DNA of 14,696 bases from Bacillota bacterium. Lineage in GTDB: Bacteria; Bacillota; Clostridia; Christensenellales; CAG-138. The position numbers and the translations under genes are program-made. Shown here piece after piece: positions 9,034 through 14,696 of the stretch (positions are counted from its first letter, which is position 1; each line of letters begins with the position of its first letter). The notes below the pieces were generated by a model. It was given only the letters and a program-made list of their open reading frames with translations, did not search any database and was not told where the DNA came from. The DNA is taken from positions 1-14,696 of the forward strand of contig JAEZLG010000197.1 in the NCBI GenBank assembly GCA_023435855.1, in the 5' to 3' direction.

Positions 9034-9057
9034 CGTTATTCTAATTCAAGAATAACG
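9034..9057 (+). promoter_or_regulatory. Inverted repeat at the importer transcription start (candidate operator)
   Basis: CGTTATTCT (9034-9042) and AGAATAACG (9049-9057) are exact reverse complements separated by 6 nt. The repeat begins about 8 nt after the -10 hexamer and so covers the predicted start site, a typical repressor position. Candidate binders are the divergent TetR-type protein or a metal-responsive repressor; it does not match a Fur or PerR consensus that I can recall. The stretch GTTATTCTAAT (9035-9045) matches GTTATTATAAT near the TetR-gene promoter (8914-8924) at 10 of 11 positions. The repeat could also fold as a 9-bp hairpin in the leader RNA. Confidence 0.5.
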
Positions 9058-9075
9058 TAATCCCGTGCAGGATTA
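9058..9075 (+). promoter_or_regulatory. Second inverted repeat in the importer leader
   Basis: TAATCC (9058-9063) and GGATTA (9070-9075) pair exactly around CGTGCA. It abuts the preceding inverted repeat without a gap, so the leader RNA could form two stacked hairpins just ahead of a weak ribosome binding site (AAGG at 9077-9080, 10 nt before the ATG). This could influence translation start, but a 6-bp symmetry is also plausible by chance. No known riboswitch fold, including cobalamin, was recognised. Confidence 0.3.
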
Positions 9076-9090
9076 TAAGGCTGGGTCACA

Positions 9091-10143
9091 ATGCCGCTTT
9101 TTCACAGGAGAACGAAATCAGTACAAAAGGAAAGACTCAACACAAAGCCGGTACATGTACTATGGCTTTTAGGTGCTGTCCTTTTCGCTGCGTTTTTGCT
9201 TTCCTTCTCGATCGGGCGCTACGGCGTACCCGTTTCGGAGGTCATACGCATCTTGGCAAGCCGCATAATCCCCATGGAGCAGACATGGACGGCAGAAATG
9301 CAAACGGTGGTTCTCAATATACGTCTGCCCAGGATTTTGCTTGCCTGCCTTGTGGGCGGTTCACTTTCTGCTGCCGGCGCTTCCTACCAGGGCGTGTTTT
9401 TAAACCCCATGGCATCGCCTGATATTTTAGGCGCATCGAGCGGTGCGGCGTTCGGCGCAGCTCTCATGATATTGTTAGGCGGCTCTTCGCGCTTGGTAAC
9501 GCTTGCGGCGTTTGCTTTAAGCCTTATCACCGTTATAGCGGTTTACCTTATCGCACAGCGCGCACCGGGATTAAAGGTTGTTACACTCATCCTAGCGGGC
9601 ATTATGATAAGCTCGCTTTTCACGGCGGGTACATCCTACATAAAGCTCGTTGCAGATCCTACAAACCAGCTCCCCGCAATCACGTATTGGATGATGGGAA
9701 GCCTATCGGGCGCAAAGCTCAAAGACGTTGCGTTTGTGGTATTTCCGATTTTAATCGGGCTTGTTCCGCTATTTTTTATCCGCTGGCAGCTGAATGTGCT
9801 TACGTTAGGCGATGAGGAGGCGCGCACACTCGGCGTTAATGTAAATCTGATACGCCTTATCGTCATACTCTGCGCAACGCTTGTGACCGCCGCGAGTGTT
9901 TCCGTTAGCGGCATGATCGGCTGGGTGGGGCTTGTAATCCCGCACCTTAGCCGCAAGCTCGTTGGCAGCAATTTCCGCTATCTACTGCCGGCAAGTATGA
10001 TCGCAGGCGCATCCTTCCTCCTTCTTGTAGATGACGTTTCGCGAAACCTTCTTACCGTTGAAATACCCATCGGAATACTTACGGCGTTTATCGGCGCGCC
10101 GTTTTTCATCTACTTGATCTCGAAACGGGAGAAAACGCTATGA
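9091..10143 (+). CDS. FecCD/BtuC-family ABC importer permease
   Basis: 350 residues, the usual length for the family, which forms the membrane channel of type II importers for iron-siderophore, heme or cobalamin-like chelates. Visible hallmarks are a first membrane helix at about 22-41; the NIRLPRILLACLVGGSLSAA segment (76-95) followed by the G-x-x-x-Q-G-x-x-x-N-P-[ML]-A-x-P signature (96-110) and G-A-S-S-G-A (114-119); the cytoplasmic coupling region around LGDEEARTLGVN (239-250); G-W-V-G-L-x-x-P-H (277-285); and the C-terminal IPIGILTAFIGAPFF (325-339). About ten hydrophobic segments are seen. It is the first gene of the operon behind the 8998-9026 promoter and overlaps the ATPase gene by 4 bp (ATGA), so they are translationally coupled. 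One permease gene implies a homodimer. The transported ligand cannot be read from the permease. Confidence 0.96.
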   Translation: MPLFHRRTKSVQKERLNTKPVHVLWLLGAVLFAAFLLSFSIGRYGVPVSEVIRILASRIIPMEQTWTAEMQTVVLNIRLPRILLACLVGGSLSAAGASYQGVFLNPMASPDILGASSGAAFGAALMILLGGSSRLVTLAAFALSLITVIAVYLIAQRAPGLKVVTLILAGIMISSLFTAGTSYIKLVADPTNQLPAITYWMMGSLSGAKLKDVAFVVFPILIGLVPLFFIRWQLNVLTLGDEEARTLGVNVNLIRLIVILCATLVTAASVSVSGMIGWVGLVIPHLSRKLVGSNFRYLLPASMIAGASFLLLVDDVSRNLLTVEIPIGILTAFIGAPFFIYLISKREKTL

Positions 10144-10922
10144 GCCTTGAGATTCGAGATCTGAGCTTTGCCTATTTAAAACAAGAAGTACTGCGCAATG
10201 TGTGTTTTTCTGCAGCGGACGGAGAGCTGCTCGCGGTGCTCGGGCCAAACGGTGTTGGGAAGACTACGCTGTTTCGCTGCATATTGGGCTTAAGGCAGAC
10301 GTATAAGGGCAGCATTATCATAAACGGAGGAGATACCCGCACGCTTAGCGCGCGGCAACTTGCACACCTAATCGCATATATTCCGCAGACGCACGGTATG
10401 GCGTTTAACTACTCGGTTTTAGATATAGTACTCATGGGTACAACGCATTCTGTAGGCGCAATGTCCGTCCCAAAGGAAAAAGAGATGCATGCAGCAGACG
10501 ATGCACTGGCGCGCATGGGTATAGAAACGCTAAAACATAAAAATTTCTCCAAGCTCTCGGGCGGCGAACAACAGCTCGTTTTAATTGCCAGAGCGCTCGC
10601 GCAAAACGCCAAAACACTTTTAATGGATGAACCTACAGCAAGCCTCGACTACGGAAACCAAACTCTTGTGCTCCGCCAGGTGCGTGCGCTTGCAGACAAT
10701 GGCTATACGGTGCTTTTATCCACGCATAACCCGCAGCATGCTCTATGGTATGCAGACCGGGCAGTTGGGTTTCTCGACGGGGAAATCCTAAAATTCGGTG
10801 CTCCGCATGACGTGGTGGATGAAGATTTGATCCATAAGCTTTACGGGGTCGATGTCCGGATTATCCATACCGAACACGGTCCTCTTATATCGCCGGAAAT
10901 CGCTGTCCGCAGAAAAGAATAG
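10140..10922 (+). CDS. ABC importer ATPase, FecE/BtuD type
   Basis: 260 residues with every ABC motif in order: Walker A GPNGVGKT (35-42), Q-loop Gln83 in YIPQ, signature LSGGEQQ (139-145), Walker B LLMDEP (160-165) with catalytic Glu164, D-loop SLD (168-170) and H-loop His196. It powers import by the FecCD-type permease encoded just upstream, with which its start codon overlaps. The C-terminal 60 residues (FGAPHDVVDEDLIHKLYGVD and a short tail) are typical of the siderophore/cobalamin ATPases. It is followed after 10 nt by a short ORF with a good ribosome binding site that I interpret as a gene remnant. Confidence 0.96.
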   Translation: MSLEIRDLSFAYLKQEVLRNVCFSAADGELLAVLGPNGVGKTTLFRCILGLRQTYKGSIIINGGDTRTLSARQLAHLIAYIPQTHGMAFNYSVLDIVLMGTTHSVGAMSVPKEKEMHAADDALARMGIETLKHKNFSKLSGGEQQLVLIARALAQNAKTLLMDEPTASLDYGNQTLVLRQVRALADNGYTVLLSTHNPQHALWYADRAVGFLDGEILKFGAPHDVVDEDLIHKLYGVDVRIIHTEHGPLISPEIAVRRKE

Positions 10923-10932
10923 GAGTCGAAGA

Positions 10933-11089
10933 ATGTATAAATGGACGTCCGATTCCATTCGTTTTCGCATTGATGCGGCGGAGTACACCCGTTTTGACGA
11001 AAGCATTGCCGAAAAGATTCAGCGCTTACATCCGCAAGCCTAAAACCTACCGGATTGAGGACGACGGTACGCCGATTACACCGGAATAA
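10933..11089 (+). pseudogene. Collapsed remnant of a gene, probably a SAM-dependent methyltransferase
   Basis: An ATG at 10933-10935 follows AGGAG (10921-10925) with ideal 7-nt spacing, but the frame gives only 36 residues (MYKWTSDSIRFRIDAAEYTR at the start) before TAA at 11041-11043. From memory this resembles the first residues of class I SAM-dependent methyltransferases found beside clostridial FecCD-type importers, before the glycine-rich SAM motif. In another frame, 11036-11089 reads KPKTYRIEDDGTPITPE then TAA, which looks like a genuine C-terminus, and its stop overlaps a following ATG (TAATG). The simplest reading is a large internal deletion with frameshift that left only the two ends. 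The alternative is a real 36-residue peptide. The ribosome binding site and frames are seen directly; family and deletion are inferred. Confidence 0.5.
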
Positions 11090-11104
11090 TGAAAGGACAC
11101 CTTT

Positions 11105-11221
11105 GTGAAAGCGACTCTTCTGCGTTCCCGTATTACCTGCCTCAAAAAAGTCGCTCGGTTTAACAGAAATAGTCGTGGATGCTATACCAAACGGATAAAG
11201 CCGGGAAATACCGGTTTTTGA
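11105..11221 (+). CDS. Possible small basic peptide ORF (38 aa), doubtful
   Basis: A GTG at 11105-11107 preceded by AAAGGA (8 nt upstream of the start) opens a frame to TGA at 11219-11221. The 38 residues are strongly basic (14 Lys/Arg, for example CLKKVARFNRNSRG) with two Cys. It lies in the 164-nt gap between the remnant and the lipoprotein gene. No family is recognised and the stretch may be decayed coding sequence. I see nothing else in this gap except a weak CCGG-GAAATA-CCGG symmetry followed by five Ts at 11201-11219. Confidence 0.18.
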   Translation: MKATLLRSRITCLKKVARFNRNSRGCYTKRIKPGNTGF

Positions 11222-11253
11222 TATATTCAATTAGGAAAAGGCGGAAAATTTAT

Positions 11254-12399
11254 ATGAAGAAAATTCTATTACTCCTGATAACTACGCTCATAGTGCTGTC
11301 CGTATTTGTCGGATGTGCGCAACAGGCGCAAACGCCTGTACAAACGCCCGCTCCGGCTACACCCGCCGCTGCGGAAACCCCTGTAAAGACAGAAGAACCG
11401 ATACCTCAAACCATGCAGTTTACGGACTCGATCGGCCGCACGTCGGAGCTTCCCTCCAATATCACCAAGGTCGCCGTTTCAGGCCCTCTTGCGCAGATCG
11501 CCTTGTTTGCGCTTTGCCCCGATAAACTTGTGGGTTTAGCAAGCGCGTGGGACACTACCGCCGAGCAATATTTAAAAACCGAGTATTACAACCTTCCTGA
11601 GATCGGCCAGCTCTACGGCAGCAAGGGCGAGCTGAACCTTGAAGCGCTCCTTGCAAGCGGCGCTGAAGTCGTAATCGACGTAGGCGAGCCCAAGGAGACC
11701 ATGGCTGAGGACTTCGATGCCTTAGAGGAGCAGACAGGCATTCCGTTTGTACACATCACCGCCACCATGACGACCATGGGCGACGCCTATACGAAACTCG
11801 GCGAGCTTTTGAATATGCCCGAGGAAGCGAAAGCACTTGCAGAGTATAGCACAAATGTCTACAACCACACGCTTGAGATCGTAAACAGCGCAGAGAAGGC
11901 AAACGTCGTCTACTGCCTGGGCGATACGGGACTTAACATTATCGCTAATGGCAGCTTCCATGCGGATGTCATAGACCTTCTTTCTAACAATCTCGCAGTC
12001 GTGGATGCCCCATCAGGCAAAGGCACAGGCAACGAGATCGATCTTGAGCAGCTATTAATTTGGAATCCCGACGTAATCCTCTTTGCCCCGGGCAGTATCT
12101 ACCAAAGCGTAGGTCAAGATGCTGCTTGGCAGCAGCTAAACGCCATCAAGAACGGCACCTATTACGAAGTCCCGTTTGGCCCGTATAACTGGGTGGGCTT
12201 CCCGCCGTCCGTACAGCGCTATCTCGGCATGATGTGGATGGCCGAGCTTCTCTACCCCGAAACAGCGCAGTACGACCTTTTTAGCGAAATAGCAGAATAC
12301 TTCAGGCTCTTCTACCACAGCGAGCTGACGCAGGCGCAGTATGACGAGTTGATGAAAAATTCCATCGGCGCACAGCAGGCGGTTAAACCCGCAGCGTAA
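11254..12399 (+). CDS. Substrate-binding lipoprotein of the FecCD-type importer
   Basis: 381 residues from ATG 11254, chosen because the frame's earlier ATG (11179) would put 25 odd residues before a perfect lipoprotein signal, and because AAAAGGCGG sits just upstream of 11254. The signal peptide KKILLLLITTLIVLSVF ends in lipobox VGC with Cys21 as the lipidated residue; residues 22-50 are a Gln/Thr/Pro/Ala-rich linker. The fold is the TroA/BtuF-like binding protein family (Pfam Peripla_BP_2): FTDSIGR at about 56-62, LVGLASAWD, NLEALLASGAEVVID (128-142) in the first lobe, a long linking helix near 175-212, and IDLEQLLIWNPDVILFAPG (262-280) in the second lobe. The C-terminal GPYNWVGFPPSVQRYLGMMW stretch (309-328) is conserved in clostridial members. 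It delivers the ligand to the FecCD permease; ligand unknown (iron chelate, heme or corrinoid). Confidence 0.95.
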   Translation: MKKILLLLITTLIVLSVFVGCAQQAQTPVQTPAPATPAAAETPVKTEEPIPQTMQFTDSIGRTSELPSNITKVAVSGPLAQIALFALCPDKLVGLASAWDTTAEQYLKTEYYNLPEIGQLYGSKGELNLEALLASGAEVVIDVGEPKETMAEDFDALEEQTGIPFVHITATMTTMGDAYTKLGELLNMPEEAKALAEYSTNVYNHTLEIVNSAEKANVVYCLGDTGLNIIANGSFHADVIDLLSNNLAVVDAPSGKGTGNEIDLEQLLIWNPDVILFAPGSIYQSVGQDAAWQQLNAIKNGTYYEVPFGPYNWVGFPPSVQRYLGMMWMAELLYPETAQYDLFSEIAEYFRLFYHSELTQAQYDELMKNSIGAQQAVKPAA

Positions 12400-12415
12400 A
12401 ACGAACGATACGAAT

Positions 12416-12456
12416 AAGGTAAGCGAGAATTGCTTTATGATCTTCTCGCTTACCTT
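12416..12456 (+). terminator. Intercistronic hairpin between binding lipoprotein and NTPase genes
   Basis: AAGGTAAGCGAGAA (12416-12429) pairs perfectly with TTCTCGCTTACCTT (12443-12456) around a 13-nt loop, giving a 14-bp stem 16 nt after the lipoprotein stop. Only TATT follows, so it is not a strong intrinsic terminator. Such a structure commonly protects the 3' end of abundant binding-protein mRNA and lowers expression of the next gene. This would fit high lipoprotein and low NTPase output; that role is inferred. Confidence 0.6.
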
Positions 12457-12480
12457 TATTACATCTACGGAGAGAAGCAA

Positions 12481-13017
12481 ATGGACGGATTCAAGCATAT
12501 CCTCATCTGCGGTGAAATCGGTGCAGGCAAAAGCACGCTGATCTCGCGTTTACTCGCCTACAACACACGCTCCGTCTACGGCTTTATCACAGAAAAGCTT
12601 AGCCCCGATGAAAACGGTTTGCACCCCATCTACATCCACCCCGCCGGTTCAAACTCGCGGTTCTACGGGGAAGATAATCTCGTCGGCAGATGCGATAAAA
12701 AAATTCAAAACGTAAACCTTAACGCGTTTAACACACTTGGCGTCAATTACTTAAATACCACAAAAAACGGTATTATCGTGATGGACGAACTGGGAATTAT
12801 GGAGACGGAAGCTCTGGCGTTTACAAGCGCTGTATTCCGCGCGCTTGACGGTTCAATTCCCGTGATTGCGGCTGTAAAAGCGCGCTATGACATATCTTTT
12901 CTAAACGCTGTGCGCGCGCATAAGAATGCAAAGATTTATAGGATAACAAAAGACAACCGCGATGAGCTGTTTAGGGAGCTTCTGTTTGCTGTTAAGGCTT
13001 GGAATGAAATGAAATAA
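12481..13017 (+). CDS. P-loop nucleoside-triphosphatase, THEP1 (NTPase_1) type
   Basis: 178 residues from ATG 12481, chosen for the GGAGAG ribosome binding site (12469-12474, 6 nt spacing) and because Walker A then begins at residue 11; an in-frame upstream start at 12430 lies within the hairpin and has no support. Walker A is GEIGAGKS (11-18). GFITEK (34-39) follows, as in THEP1-family NTPases, and a Walker B-like IIVMDELGIME (98-108) supplies Asp102 and Glu103. The C-terminus (VKARYD and KIYRITKDNRDELFREL) also fits the family, which hydrolyses NTPs slowly and has unclear cellular roles. Its position as last gene in an importer operon suggests a job tied to the imported cofactor or metal chelate, for example processing or regulation. 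That is inference. Confidence 0.87.
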   Translation: MDGFKHILICGEIGAGKSTLISRLLAYNTRSVYGFITEKLSPDENGLHPIYIHPAGSNSRFYGEDNLVGRCDKKIQNVNLNAFNTLGVNYLNTTKNGIIVMDELGIMETEALAFTSAVFRALDGSIPVIAAVKARYDISFLNAVRAHKNAKIYRITKDNRDELFRELLFAVKAWNEMK

Positions 13018-13042
13018 ACATTCTCGATTCCCCGAAATAAAC

Positions 13043-13072
13043 AAGGGCTGATTGCTTTTACAATCAGCCCTT
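13043..13072. terminator. Bidirectional intrinsic terminator
   Basis: AAGGGCTGATTG (13043-13054) and CAATCAGCCCTT (13061-13072) form a perfect 12-bp stem with a 6-nt loop, lying between the convergent NTPase and LivK-type genes. The plus side continues TTGTTATAT and the minus side TGTTTATTTC, both T-rich, so it should end transcription from both directions. Confidence 0.85.
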
Positions 13073-13097
13073 TGTTATATCCTTATGATTATCCCGT

Positions 13098-14411
13098 TTA
13101 GTTCACGCCCGCGAGGATGTCGGTGATGCTCTTGATGGGGATGATGAGATCCCAACCCATGGGGGATTTATCGTTCATGCGGGAGAGGTTCATCTCCGTG
13201 GTGCCTTTGCGTGCGCCGTTGGAGAAATCGACCAAGCCACCGAACGGGTTCTGGATGGGTGCGGATTCTATGCCGTCGATATAGGCTTCCCATGTGACGG
13301 GGCCGTCGCCGAGGCGGTCGAGACCTTGGCAGAACACGCTCGCCGCAATCCAACCTGTCATGGCGTAGGCGTTGATTTCGGCATCGGTCGCGCCGACCTG
13401 ACGGATGTACTTATCGAAGTTCTTGTATTCCTCGGTAGTGGGGTCAATGTTTACCCAACCAAGACCGTAGATGCCTGCGCCTTCGGTATGCATGAGCTTC
13501 TGGATATGCTCTGCGTTGGCGTCGGTGATGGTCTTAGACACGTTCACGTAGGTGGTGATGACGGGCTTCATGACGTCCTGCTTCTCCATTTCCTTTACAA
13601 GGACGGGGAATGTCGCCTGGATCATAGCGCCAAGGATGAGGTCGCAGTCCTTCATTTTGGCAACCTGCGCAGAAGCGTCGGTAGCACCGGCTTGGATTGT
13701 CTCTACCACGAGTTCAACGCCGTATTTTTCTGCAGCGGTGGTGATGCCCTGGTATAGGGATTTGCCTGCATCGTCATTGGTGTACACAACGCCGATCTTC
13801 TGCGCGTTGAAGTAACCCTTTGCGTAAGCTATCATAACCTCGCCCTCGGTGGTGTAGATGGGCTGTATGGGCATGGAGGAGCGGTTGTTGCCTTCGGCCT
13901 TTTCCTGATAGAGCTGGCCGATACCCGTGGCGTAATACACCGTGGGAATGCCGGCTTCCTTCATCATATCGAGGGTGGCGGCAACCACGGGGGTACCGAA
14001 GTGGCCGAGGATGGCGAACACCTTGTCGTCATTTAAGAAACGCTCGAACGCGGCGATACCCTTTTCAGGCAAAAACTCGTCGTCCGTGTGGATGTACTTA
14101 ACGGTGCGGCCGTTGAGCCCGCCATTTTCGTTGTACATGGCAAAATAGGCTTCGATGCCGTACTTGAACGGAATGCCGACGGGTGCGTACGCACCGGATA
14201 CGGCGATGCTGTTGGCAACGAGAATCTCGGTGTCGGTCACGCCTTGGGAATTCTCAACAGGCGCTTGTGTCTGCTCAACAGGAGCCGCAGTCTCTTCGAC
14301 GGGCGTCTCCACAGCAGGCGTTTCGGTGTTGTCCGCGGGAGCGGCAGTACAGCCGGCAAATACCGAAAGCACCATCATGACCGCCAGAGCGAGCGTCAAA
14401 ATTTTCTTCAT
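13098..14411 (-). CDS. livK: Branched-chain amino acid type ABC importer binding lipoprotein
   Basis: 437 residues from ATG at 14409-14411 with a near-perfect ribosome binding site AAGGAGGAG (14418-14426). The signal peptide KKILTLALAVMMVLSVF ends in lipobox AGC, lipidated at Cys21. A Thr/Glu/Pro/Val-rich linker runs to about residue 58. The mature domain is a two-lobed periplasmic binding protein of the LivJ/LivK (Peripla_BP_6) type: ITDTEILVANSIAVSG-like first strand, AYFAMYNENGGLNGRTVKYI (the N-x-x-G-G-[LI]-x-G hallmark), LGHFGTPV, then the second-lobe KIGVVYTNDDAGKS and AQVAKMKDCDLILGA. The ligand may be Leu/Ile/Val, but this family also binds amides, urea, short-chain acids and aromatics, so specificity is open. 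It lies downstream of the livF-type ATPase gene on the same strand. Confidence 0.93.
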   Translation of the reverse strand: MKKILTLALAVMMVLSVFAGCTAAPADNTETPAVETPVEETAAPVEQTQAPVENSQGVTDTEILVANSIAVSGAYAPVGIPFKYGIEAYFAMYNENGGLNGRTVKYIHTDDEFLPEKGIAAFERFLNDDKVFAILGHFGTPVVAATLDMMKEAGIPTVYYATGIGQLYQEKAEGNNRSSMPIQPIYTTEGEVMIAYAKGYFNAQKIGVVYTNDDAGKSLYQGITTAAEKYGVELVVETIQAGATDASAQVAKMKDCDLILGAMIQATFPVLVKEMEKQDVMKPVITTYVNVSKTITDANAEHIQKLMHTEGAGIYGLGWVNIDPTTEEYKNFDKYIRQVGATDAEINAYAMTGWIAASVFCQGLDRLGDGPVTWEAYIDGIESAPIQNPFGGLVDFSNGARKGTTEMNLSRMNDKSPMGWDLIIPIKSITDILAGVN

Positions 14412-14461
14412 TGAATTCTCCTCCTTAAAATAACTGTGTTGCGAAACTTCGTTTTTATCTC

Positions 14462-14478
14462 AAACGGCAAAGCCGTTT
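14462..14478 (-). other. Small hairpin between the livF-type and livK-type genes
   Basis: AAACGGC (14462-14468) pairs with GCCGTTT (14472-14478) around a 3-nt loop; outer CTC/GAG bases extend it past one bulge. It lies in the 84-nt gap between the ATPase stop and the lipoprotein start. On the transcribed strand no T-tract follows, so it probably marks an mRNA processing or stabilising element that lets the binding protein be made in excess, not a terminator. Confidence 0.4.
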
Positions 14479-14495
14479 AGAGCGTGAAAATACGG

Positions 14496-14696
14496 TTACG
14501 ATTTGCTGCCGAGATAGGCTTCAATGACCTTTTCATCCTTAAGAAGTACGGCGCCTTCGCCCTCCATCGAAACGCTGCCAACCTCGAGCACATACGCATA
14601 ATTTGCAATTTTGAGCGACTGCTTGGCGTTTTGCTCCACCAATAGGATGGTGGTACCGGCGGCGTTTAGGGCCTTCACGATCTCGAAGATATCCTT
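14496..14696 (-). CDS. livF: Branched-chain amino acid type ABC importer ATPase, C-terminal part
   Basis: The last 66 codons of a minus-strand gene that enters from the right window edge, with stop TAA at 14496-14498; the start lies outside. The visible sequence (KDIFEIVKALNAAGTTILLVEQN then ALKIANYAYVLE-like continuation, EGEGAVLLKDEKVIEAYLG) is characteristic of LivF/BraG ATPases: the H-loop region reads LLVEQN, with the family's usual Glu-Gln-Asn context, followed by the A-Y-L-G ending. Walker motifs are not in view. It lies 84 nt upstream of the LivK-type gene on the same strand, and livG, livM and livH would be expected beyond the edge. Confidence 0.88.
   Translation of the reverse strand, partial: KDIFEIVKALNAAGTTILLVEQNAKQSLKIANYAYVLEVGSVSMEGEGAVLLKDEKVIEAYLGSKS

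Noticed and set aside
8891..9090. Riboswitch (cobalamin or other) before the importer
   Set aside because: The leader is too short from the predicted start and holds no recognisable conserved riboswitch core.
11201..11219. CCGG-GAAATA-CCGG followed by five Ts, terminator-like
   Set aside because: The stem is only 4 bp plus a bulged extension, too weak to call inside an operon.
10841..11230. 129-codon minus-strand ORF across the remnant region
   Set aside because: It starts and ends inside genes or remnants of the other strand, with no ribosome binding site and no recognisable motif. The opposite strand has a good ribosome binding site and protein-like pieces.
11179..11253. Upstream in-frame ATG for the binding lipoprotein
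   Set aside because: It would put about 25 polar and basic residues before a perfect lipoprotein signal peptide; ATG 11254 has the better ribosome binding site.
12430..12480. Upstream start for the NTPase giving 17 more residues
   Set aside because: It lies in the loop and arm of the intercistronic hairpin and lacks a ribosome binding site; ATG 12481 has GGAGAG at the right spacing.
13326..13757. 143-codon plus-strand ORF opposite the LivK-type gene
   Set aside because: It is antisense to an intact binding-protein gene; its long frame reflects the GC-rich third positions of that gene.
1..14696. CRISPR array, tRNA/rRNA genes, transposase or phage genes
   Set aside because: No regularly spaced direct repeats, tRNA-like cloverleaf ends or transposase/integrase motifs were seen in reading the window.

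Overview
The window looks like a chromosomal segment of a low-to-mid GC Bacillota, most likely a clostridial lineage. The reasons are strong AAGGAGG-type ribosome binding sites, sigma-A-type promoter hexamers, lipoproteins with a Cys at position 21 followed by Ala/Pro/Thr/Glu-rich linkers, and the particular uptake cassettes present. The assignment rests on sequence style only. No rRNA, tRNA, CRISPR array, IS element, phage gene or replication origin is visible.

Layout. (1) 1-506: 3' part of a + strand gene of unknown function, possibly an alpha/alpha-toroid protein. It is followed by a perfect 20-bp inverted repeat. (2) 614-8890, minus strand: a two-gene unit in which a TetR/AcrR-type regulator precedes, by 15 bp, a very large (2549 aa) membrane-anchored extracytoplasmic protein. 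That protein has FN3-like domains, an Ig-like domain and a beta-rich C-terminal half of about 1060 residues that I cannot assign. (3) 8891-9090: a divergent control region with a well-formed promoter and several palindromes. (4) 9091-13017, plus strand: a FecCD/BtuC-type metal-chelate (siderophore, heme or corrinoid-like) importer, made of permease, ATPase, a collapsed remnant that I read as a former methyltransferase gene, a substrate-binding lipoprotein, and a THEP1-like P-loop NTPase. It ends at a bidirectional terminator. (5) 13098-14696, minus strand: the end of a branched-chain amino acid type ABC importer, with the C-terminus of LivF followed by the LivK-type binding lipoprotein.

How the parts fit. 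The permease, ATPase and binding lipoprotein form a complete type II importer apart from the ATPase dimerising with itself. The NTPase gene is last in the same direction, behind an intercistronic hairpin. The TetR-type regulator is divergent from the importer. Palindromes sit both at its own start and at the predicted importer transcription start, so it may control both its own operon (with the giant protein) and the importer. This is inference from arrangement and sequence symmetry.

The least explained item is the giant TetR-linked protein. Other points for a second look are the two-palindrome control region, the shrunken methyltransferase-like remnant inside an otherwise intact transport operon, and the 20-bp hairpin at 522-568 with no U-tract.
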